DNA from: Acidobacteriaceae bacterium
GTDB taxonomy: Bacteria; Acidobacteriota; Terriglobia; Terriglobales; Acidobacteriaceae
NCBI GenBank assembly: GCA_003156235.1
Contig: PMGP01000232.1
Span: 1,403-9,860 of the forward strand
Direction of reading: 5' to 3'
DNA: 8,458 bases
Under the pieces are notes generated by a model that saw only the letters and a program-made list of their open reading frames with translations, did no database searches and was not told the origin of the DNA. Position numbers and translations under genes: made by a program. This document shows, one piece after another, positions 1 through 5,574 of the stretch; positions within the stretch are counted from its first letter, which is position 1; the number at the start of each line of letters is the position of its first letter.

Positions 1-2
1 GG

Positions 3-3000
3 TACGCATTTGGCCAGGTGGATGAAGGAACGATTACTGGTACGGTTCAGGATGCAACCGGTGCGGTCGTTGCCAACGCGCAGGTAACCCTCCTGAATAC
101 GGACCAGGGTATCACCCTACAGGCTAGGACGAACGACAGCGGCGGATATACCTTCTCCCCGGTCAGAATCGGGCACTACTCCCTGACCGTCACCGCGAAG
201 GGTTTCGCCAAGACCACCCAGCAGAACCTTACTGTAAACGTTGCGCAGACACTACTGGTCAATGTTCAGCTCAAGCTGGGCTCCGCGTCTGAAACCGTTG
301 AGGTTACCACTGCACCGCCCCTGATGCAGACCGAAGAAGCATCGGTTGGACAAGTCATCAGCCAGGAGAGCGTGAACGATCTCCCGCTCAATGGCCGCAA
401 CTTCACCTTCCTTGCCCAGCTTGGCGCCGGCATGCAAACGCCGCAGGCCGACACGCGCGGCAACGCAGCCTCAGGCGCTTTCTCCGCCAACGGCTTGCGC
501 CCTGCACAAAACAATTACCTGCTGGACGGCATTGACAACAACTCCGACACCGTCGACTTCCTCAACGGCACCAACTTCATCGTTCTGCCTCCGGTTGACG
601 CCATCCAGGAGTTCAAGGTCCAGACAGCCGACTTCAGCGCCGAACAAGGCCGTGCCGCGGGCGCCGTTCTCAACGCCACCATCAAGTCCGGCACCAACAG
701 CCTCCATGGCACGGCCTGGGAGTTCTTCCGCAACAGCAAACTCGATGCCGCGGATTGGTTTGAAGGCTTCCAGAAAATTCCCAGAGGCGCGCTGGAAATG
801 AATCAATTCGGAGTTTCCGCGGGCGGACCGATCCTCCGGAACAAGATATTCATCTTTGGCGATTTTGAAGGTCTGCGTCGCGTGCAGGGCTCTGTTGCGA
901 CGGGCGCCGTGCCGAGCGCGGCGGAGCGCGGCAGCGGTTACACCAATTTCCAGGACCTGATCGCCGCGCAGGCGAGCTCGGCTGCCCTGAAGGACGTCCT
1001 GAACCGTTCGTTTGCGCAAGGCACTGTCCTGGATCCCGCCACAACGCGGTCGGTTGGCTGCGGCGTGCCGGATACTGCCTCCGGGATTACAATACCTTGC
1101 GCCCCGACCGTACCCGCTGGCACGGTTCTAGGTTGGGTTCGCGATCCGTTCCAATGCGCTGCCTCGAATACGGCTCCTACGGTTGGCGCATGCCCCAACC
1201 TGAACATAATTCCTGCCGGACGGTTGGACCCGGTCGCCATCGGGCTGATGGGTCTCTACCCGGCGCCGACCAACACGACCAGCCTGTTTTCAAACTACGG
1301 CTCGAGTCCCAATCTGTACGAGCATCGCAACGCCTTCGATGTCCGGGCGGACTTCAACCCCAACCAAAAAGACCAGGTATTCTTACGCTTCAGCTACGTG
1401 GATGACCCGCAATATATTCCGGGCATCTTCGGAGGCATAGCGGACGGCGGCGGCTTCCAGCAGGGCATCCAGACAGCGAAGTCCAGCCAGACTGCCGCGG
1501 CCTGGACCCACGTATTCAACCCCGCCACAGTCAACGTGGCGCGCTTGGGGTTGAACCACCTCCACACTACGCGCTTCGGTCCAGAAGGCGGCGTGATGGG
1601 CATTCCGGCGACCTACGGAATTCTGGGGATCCCGCAATCGACTGAAAACGGCGGTCTTCCTGAAATCGACTTTGGCGGAATGGCGACCTTGGGCAGCAAC
1701 GGCTTCCTGCCTTCGGACGAAATCAGCCAGACTCTCCAGCTCACCGACGACTTCACGAAAATCTGGGGCAAGCACAGCTTCAAGCTGGGCATTGAAGCGC
1801 AGTTCATCAAGTTCGACACGCTGCAGCCGCCATACTCGCGTGGCGACTTTGGCTTTGATGGCGACCTCGTGGATGTTCCGACTCAAACCGCTGGCAATCT
1901 GGGCCGGGCGCAATTCCTGATTAAACCGGAAGCGAATTCCATTAACGCTGCCGCTCCTGCCACTTTCGAGAACTATTCGGGCGGCGCCAACTCCATGAAC
2001 GCCTCCAACATCGCCACCACCAACGATTACAAGGTCTACTATGCCCCGTACGTCCAGGACGACTGGAAGGTAAATTCCAAGCTGACCATCAATCTCGGCC
2101 TGCGTTGGGATTACTTCGGGCCGATTCAGGAGACCAATGGCGGCCAGGCCAATTTCGTTCCAAGCGCCCTCAACGGCGGCACTCCCACGTACTTGATGCC
2201 CAAGAACGGGAGGTATCCGAGGGCCTTGTCTACGGGCATTCCCACAGGCGTTGCAGGCTCGTACGCAGGTACTTGTTTTGGCTCCCCAGGGTCCGGGTGC
2301 TGGGGCTTCGGCGATCTGTTGGCGCACGACGGAATTACGCTGGAGAGGACTCCCCAATACGGGATGGGATTGGTGCAAAACCAAAGGACCAATTTTGCTC
2401 CGCGTGTAGGCTTCGCCTATCAAGCCACCCCCAAACTCGTCGTCCGCGGCGGCTTTGGCATCTTCTACAACTCGTTTGAGAACCAGGGATATTCACCCAA
2501 CATCGGTGAGAATTATCCCTTCGCGTACAAGTTCCAGTATTCACAAAGCAGCCTCGGCATCAAGGGTGTTTCGCCCTTGAGCGCGGGTACGCCGTATTCC
2601 TCATGCCCAACGGCGGGTCCGGGAGGAACCGTGACCATGGGCGCCGGTCTCTCCTGCATGTCATTTTCGCCTCTCTTGGTGGATGCCAGGGGCCTCAACC
2701 TGGAGGGTGCGCAGTTCAATTGGGTAACCCCCCGCACGCTGAGCGGTAACCTCACTCTCCAATACTCGCTGACCCGCACCGTGTCCCTGCAGGCCGCGTA
2801 TGTGTATACCCACGGCGAAGACCTGCAGGTAGGTCTGAGCACCAACAATGTGAGCCAACTCCTGCCATACAATGCGAGCACCTCGGCTTATGTTCCATGG
2901 CCGGATTTCTCCCAAGGCAACAGTTACCAGTCAACGATTGGAGTGAGCACCTACCACAGCTTGCAAACCAAGCTCGAGCAGCAGTTCTCGAGCGGGTTGA

Positions 3001-3818
3001 CTTACCTTCTCGCTTACACTTGGTCCAAGACGTTGTCGGATGCCGCCGACTTGCTGAATGGTGGCAGCTTGGGAGGGGCCAACACGGCCTCGTTCCGTGC
3101 GCCCGACATACCGGGCGCGGGCCCAATGTTCGATTGGGGTCCGGCCGATTTCGATATCCGGCAAGTACTCCACTTCAGCGGCGGGTATCAACTCCCATTC
3201 GGCAAGGATAAGCCCTGGCTGAACCAAGGGGCCGTAACCAATGCCGTGCTTGGAGGGTGGAGCGTAAACTGGATCGCTACGCTTCAAGGCGGCCAACCGC
3301 TCAATCTCGGCTGCCCCAACGACGGGACATCCGCTGGATCGAGCTGCAATGTCATGAAGGTTGCGGGGCAGAGCCCGCAACTTGGCCTGCATAAGGATTC
3401 GGCCGGAGTTCTGAATTGGTTTGGCAATCCCGCCGCCTTCACGCAACCCTGTCAGTTGGTGTCGATCTCTGGGACCCTCGCTTCTAATCCAACGGAAACA
3501 GGATGCACAGCGGAGACCGGTCTTGCCGCTTTGGGCAATAGGCCAGGGCAGACCGTAGGGCCTGGATTCCATCGTCTGGACTTCTCGGCGTTCAAGGCCT
3601 TCCAAATGAGCGACCGCTTCTCCATGCAATTCCGGGCGGAGTTCTTCAACGTCCTCAACCACCCGAACTTCAATGCTCCCGGATTCGGCGGCAACGGCGT
3701 CGTGTCGATTGGCGGCTCGACGTTGTACAACAGTTCCACCTTCGGCGAAATTGGATCCACTCGCGATGCTCCCTATGATCCGAGGCAGATTCAATTTGCT
3801 CTGAAGCTGTACTACTGA
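3..3818 (+). CDS. Oar-like TonB-dependent outer-membrane receptor with N-terminal carboxypeptidase-regulatory-like domain (5' partial)
   Basis: This is an outer-membrane TonB-dependent receptor of the Oar type common in Acidobacteriota, probably importing or binding a large substrate. The frame is open to the left edge and begins YAFGQVDEGTITGTV, which reads like the end of a signal peptide (AFGQ) followed by mature protein, so the start lies upstream. The GTG at 18 falls at that junction and is unlikely to be the start. Counting the codon at position 3 as residue 1, a CarboxypepD_reg-like beta-sandwich spans about 8-90. A plug domain follows, with LPLNGRNF at 127 and DGIDNN at 175, then a long beta-barrel to residue 1271. 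The end, FALKLYY, has the terminal aromatic residue typical of BAM-inserted barrels. The C-terminal stretch AEFFNVLNHPNFNAPGFG is typical of the family. The visible part has twelve cysteines, in six short-range pairs. No TonB box was recognised. The substrate is unknown; nearby glycosidases suggest a glycan. Confidence 0.9.
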   Translation, partial: YAFGQVDEGTITGTVQDATGAVVANAQVTLLNTDQGITLQARTNDSGGYTFSPVRIGHYSLTVTAKGFAKTTQQNLTVNVAQTLLVNVQLKLGSASETVEVTTAPPLMQTEEASVGQVISQESVNDLPLNGRNFTFLAQLGAGMQTPQADTRGNAASGAFSANGLRPAQNNYLLDGIDNNSDTVDFLNGTNFIVLPPVDAIQEFKVQTADFSAEQGRAAGAVLNATIKSGTNSLHGTAWEFFRNSKLDAADWFEGFQKIPRGALEMNQFGVSAGGPILRNKIFIFGDFEGLRRVQGSVATGAVPSAAERGSGYTNFQDLIAAQASSAALKDVLNRSFAQGTVLDPATTRSVGCGVPDTASGITIPCAPTVPAGTVLGWVRDPFQCAASNTAPTVGACPNLNIIPAGRLDPVAIGLMGLYPAPTNTTSLFSNYGSSPNLYEHRNAFDVRADFNPNQKDQVFLRFSYVDDPQYIPGIFGGIADGGGFQQGIQTAKSSQTAAAWTHVFNPATVNVARLGLNHLHTTRFGPEGGVMGIPATYGILGIPQSTENGGLPEIDFGGMATLGSNGFLPSDEISQTLQLTDDFTKIWGKHSFKLGIEAQFIKFDTLQPPYSRGDFGFDGDLVDVPTQTAGNLGRAQFLIKPEANSINAAAPATFENYSGGANSMNASNIATTNDYKVYYAPYVQDDWKVNSKLTINLGLRWDYFGPIQETNGGQANFVPSALNGGTPTYLMPKNGRYPRALSTGIPTGVAGSYAGTCFGSPGSGCWGFGDLLAHDGITLERTPQYGMGLVQNQRTNFAPRVGFAYQATPKLVVRGGFGIFYNSFENQGYSPNIGENYPFAYKFQYSQSSLGIKGVSPLSAGTPYSSCPTAGPGGTVTMGAGLSCMSFSPLLVDARGLNLEGAQFNWVTPRTLSGNLTLQYSLTRTVSLQAAYVYTHGEDLQVGLSTNNVSQLLPYNASTSAYVPWPDFSQGNSYQSTIGVSTYHSLQTKLEQQFSSGLTYLLAYTWSKTLSDAADLLNGGSLGGANTASFRAPDIPGAGPMFDWGPADFDIRQVLHFSGGYQLPFGKDKPWLNQGAVTNAVLGGWSVNWIATLQGGQPLNLGCPNDGTSAGSSCNVMKVAGQSPQLGLHKDSAGVLNWFGNPAAFTQPCQLVSISGTLASNPTETGCTAETGLAALGNRPGQTVGPGFHRLDFSAFKAFQMSDRFSMQFRAEFFNVLNHPNFNAPGFGGNGVVSIGGSTLYNSSTFGEIGSTRDAPYDPRQIQFALKLYY

Positions 3819-3827
3819 GTTAAAATG

Positions 3828-3877
3828 AAAAAGCCCCGGATAGGCGCGCCTTTCGGGCGCCTATCCGGGGCTTTTTT
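3828..3877 (+). terminator. Strong Rho-independent terminator after the receptor gene
   Basis: A perfect 20-bp inverted repeat pairs 3828-3847 with 3857-3876 around a 9-nt loop, and the right arm ends in a run of six T (3872-3877). The stem contains GCCCCGGATAGGCGC and begins with a run of A, so it could also terminate transcription from the other strand. It starts 9 nt after the receptor stop codon. It should isolate the receptor transcript from the downstream TPR gene. Confidence 0.93.
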
Positions 3878-3902
3878 CTGTGCGGACACGTTTCATGACC
3901 TG

Positions 3903-3933
3903 GTTTTGAAAGGGCACGACTTCAGTCGTGCCG
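3903..3933 (+). repeat. Left arm of the nested repeat, with internal palindrome
   Basis: This 31-nt arm contains an 8-bp-arm palindrome at 3913-3932 with a TTCA centre. It matches the reverse complement of 4038-4068 at 30 of 31 positions; the difference is A versus G at 3910. Confidence 0.8.
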
Positions 3934-3955
3934 CAAAGCGAGCAAACGAAAGTTG

Positions 3956-4015
3956 GGCTTTAGCCCCTGAGGGAAGGTTTTTTCGACAACGTACTTTCCC
4001 TCAGCGGCTAAAGCC
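3956..4015. repeat. Inner dyad of the nested repeat
   Basis: The arms GGCTTTAGCCCCTGAGGGAA (3956-3975) and TTCCCTCAGCGGCTAAAGCC (3996-4015) are reverse complements with a single mismatch. The 20-nt loop is T-rich at its start. As RNA this would give a long central hairpin flanked by the two small hairpins of the outer arms. No coding function is supported. Confidence 0.78.
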
Positions 4016-4037
4016 GAATCCATATTAGGTACTCATA

Positions 4038-4068
4038 CGGCACGACTGAAGTCGTGCCCTCTCAAAAC
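4038..4068 (-). repeat. Right arm of the nested repeat, with internal palindrome
   Basis: This is the inverted copy of 3903-3933. Its palindrome at 4039-4058 has a TGAA centre, the complement of the left arm's TTCA. It ends 27 nt before the preferred TPR start codon, and the GTG at 4054 inside it is the start of a longer but less likely reading of that gene. Confidence 0.8.
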
Positions 4069-4086
4069 AACGATATTTCTGTCTTC

Positions 4087-4092
4087 GGGAGA
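4087..4092 (+). promoter_or_regulatory. Probable ribosome binding site deciding the TPR gene start
   Basis: GGGAGA lies 3 nt before the GTG at 4096. It favours that start over the upstream GTG at 4054, which sits inside the palindromic repeat. The spacing is rather short, so support is moderate; the signal peptide beginning at 4096 is the stronger argument. Confidence 0.5.
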
Positions 4093-4095
4093 ACC

Positions 4096-5526
4096 GTGAG
4101 CCAAAGGTCCAGATTTCGATTTGCAATTCTTTGCGCTCTGCTCGCGTGTCTTTTTCAAGCCTGCCCGGCATTTGCCCAGGTTCCCGAGAGCCAGAATCAG
4201 AAGCACGACCGTGAATATAAGTCCGCGGTGGCGCAATACGAGGCCGGCAGGTACGCGGAGGCAGCGGCCCAACTGGAGAGCCTATTGCCCTACGCGGCGA
4301 AGAGCTTTGCGACGCATGAGCTGCTGGGACAGGTTTACGCCGCGCTCGGTCAGGATGAAAAGGCCATCGAACAACTGGAAGAGGCGGTTCGCATCAAGCC
4401 CGCTTCGGGAGCCGCGCGGGAAAATCTTGCGGCGACGCTCTTCCATGCGGGAAAGACCAGGTTGGCCGGCGAACAGTTTCGCAAGGCGCTCGAACTGGAA
4501 CCCAAGGATTACGACGCCAATCACAATCTGGGCGAGTTCTACATTCAGTCCGGCAAGATTGCGCAGGCCTGCCCGCTGCTCGAAGAGGCGCAGCGCATCA
4601 ACCCTTCCTCTTACAACAACGGCTACGATCTGGCGCTGGCGTATTTCCTCACCGCGCGTCTCGCCGATGCGCGGAAACTTGTGCAGAGCATCTTGCCAAT
4701 CAAGAACACCGGCGAGTTGCACAACCTGCTCGGCCAGATAGAAGAGAAAGACGGACAATTCATCGCGGCAGTCAACGAGTTCGAGACCGCCGCTCACTTG
4801 GACCCCAGCGACGACAACCTCTTCGATTGGGGAAGCGAGCTGCTTCTCCACCGCACTTATGAACCGGCCATCGAAGTCTTCCAGGAAGCAACCCGACGTT
4901 ATCCGAATTCGCCCCGGCTGATGATCGGCTTGGGCATGGCACTGGATCTGCGGGGAAAGTACGACGAGGCGGTCAAGGCTCTGCTAGCCGCTGCTGATTT
5001 GGACCCAGCTGACGCTCGCTGTTACCTCTATCTCTCCAAGGCCTATGACAGTTCTCCAGGCCAGGCTGGAGAGGTAATCCAGAGATTCCAGCGTTATGCC
5101 GAGCTGAAACCCAACGACGCGATGGCCCAGTATTATTACGCGCTGAGTTTGTGGAAGGGAAAGCGCGTGGGAGACGCCAGCCTGGACCTTCAGGCCGTCG
5201 AGTCACTGCTGAAAAAGGCGATCGCGCTGGATGACAAGCTCTCCGAGGCCTACGTGCAGTTGGGCAACATCTACGCCGACCAGCATGAGTATGAAAAGTC
5301 AATTCCAGAGTATGAGCGCGCGCTGGAACTGGACCCGAATATTTCCGACGCGCATTACCGTTTGGGGACCGACTATGTTCACGTCGGGCAAAAGGACCGC
5401 GCGCAAAAGGAATTCGAGGTCTATCAGAAACTTCGTGCGGAACACCTGGCCGAAATCGACAAGGAACGGGCGGAGGTTCAGCAATTTGTTTATACAGAGA
5501 AGGCCGGCACATCCGCACGGCATTGA
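4096..5526 (+). CDS. Secreted tetratricopeptide-repeat protein
   Basis: This is an exported protein made of about twelve TPR units, likely a protein-protein or ligand-binding scaffold in the periplasm or at the cell surface. The GTG at 4096 gives a conventional signal peptide: SQRSRFRF, a hydrophobic core AILCALLACLFQA, and probable cleavage at PAFA/Q after residue 27. The open frame reaches back to a GTG at 4054, which would add 14 residues translated from repeat DNA. From about residue 38 to 450 the sequence is a near-continuous series of 34-residue helical pairs with TPR signatures such as ALGQDEKAIEQLEEAVRIKP and YEKSIPEYERALELDPN. The short tail is charged and no enzymatic domain is seen. 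The gene lies 48 nt before the GH2 gene on the same strand, so co-transcription is likely. No clear lipobox is present. The exact partner is unknown; a SusD-like helper role for the receptor is speculation. Confidence 0.88.
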   Translation: MSQRSRFRFAILCALLACLFQACPAFAQVPESQNQKHDREYKSAVAQYEAGRYAEAAAQLESLLPYAAKSFATHELLGQVYAALGQDEKAIEQLEEAVRIKPASGAARENLAATLFHAGKTRLAGEQFRKALELEPKDYDANHNLGEFYIQSGKIAQACPLLEEAQRINPSSYNNGYDLALAYFLTARLADARKLVQSILPIKNTGELHNLLGQIEEKDGQFIAAVNEFETAAHLDPSDDNLFDWGSELLLHRTYEPAIEVFQEATRRYPNSPRLMIGLGMALDLRGKYDEAVKALLAAADLDPADARCYLYLSKAYDSSPGQAGEVIQRFQRYAELKPNDAMAQYYYALSLWKGKRVGDASLDLQAVESLLKKAIALDDKLSEAYVQLGNIYADQHEYEKSIPEYERALELDPNISDAHYRLGTDYVHVGQKDRAQKEFEVYQKLRAEHLAEIDKERAEVQQFVYTEKAGTSARH

Positions 5527-5564
5527 TGGGGCCGCCGCCGCTGTTCACGCATTTTTTACGGATT

Positions 5565-5570
5565 AAGGAG
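5565..5570 (+). promoter_or_regulatory. Shine-Dalgarno of the GH2 gene
   Basis: AAGGAG sits 4 nt before the ATG at 5575. It is a strong match to the anti-Shine-Dalgarno and fixes the start, which also places the twin-arginine motif at the very N-terminus. Confidence 0.85.
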
Positions 5571-5574
5571 ACAC

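Larger units (their letters stand above)
3903..4068. repeat. REP/BIME-like nested inverted-repeat element
   Basis: About 166 bp with two levels of symmetry. The outer arms (3903-3933 and 4038-4068) are 31-nt inverted copies differing at one position. Each arm contains a short palindrome, GGCACGAC then TTCA or TGAA then GTCGTGCC. An inner dyad pairs 3956-3975 with 3996-4015, again with one mismatch. The outer arms read as GHDFSRA in spurious ORFs on both strands. From memory, such peptides recur among hypothetical proteins of Acidobacteriota, which would suggest a dispersed palindromic repeat like the REP/BIME elements mobilised by RAYT transposases. No transposase is present here. It fills most of the gap between the receptor terminator and the TPR gene. 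Confidence 0.8.

Noticed and set aside
18..20. GTG at 18 as the receptor start codon
   Set aside because: The frame continues upstream, and the residues around it look like a signal peptide cleavage junction, so starting there would leave an outer-membrane protein without export signal.
1383..2423. Long antisense ORF (346 codons) within the receptor gene
   Set aside because: Shadow frame of a high-GC coding region; composition is not like a known family, while the plus strand encodes a clear receptor.
2931..3794. Antisense ORF (287 codons) near the receptor 3' end
   Set aside because: Opposite a strongly conserved barrel region; no recognisable domain and no start signal.
3825..4028. Small plus-strand ORF (67 codons) beginning inside the terminator
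   Set aside because: It is translated from the terminator stem and then the palindromic repeat; it has no ribosome binding site, and its GHDFSRA peptide is a repeat artefact.
3903..4068. Reading the repeat as a CRISPR fragment or an insertion sequence
   Set aside because: There are only two arms, in inverted rather than direct orientation, no regular spacers, no transposase and no obvious target-site duplication.
4129..4167. Possible lipoprotein signal in the TPR protein (LLAC or FQAC)
   Set aside because: Neither matches a good lipobox at the proper distance after the hydrophobic core; PAFA/Q is a better signal peptidase I site.
4033..4272. Minus-strand ORF of 79 codons ending in GHDFSRAV
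   Set aside because: It is antisense to the TPR gene's 5' end and finishes in the right arm of the repeat; the peptide shared with the plus-strand ORF simply reflects the inverted repeat.
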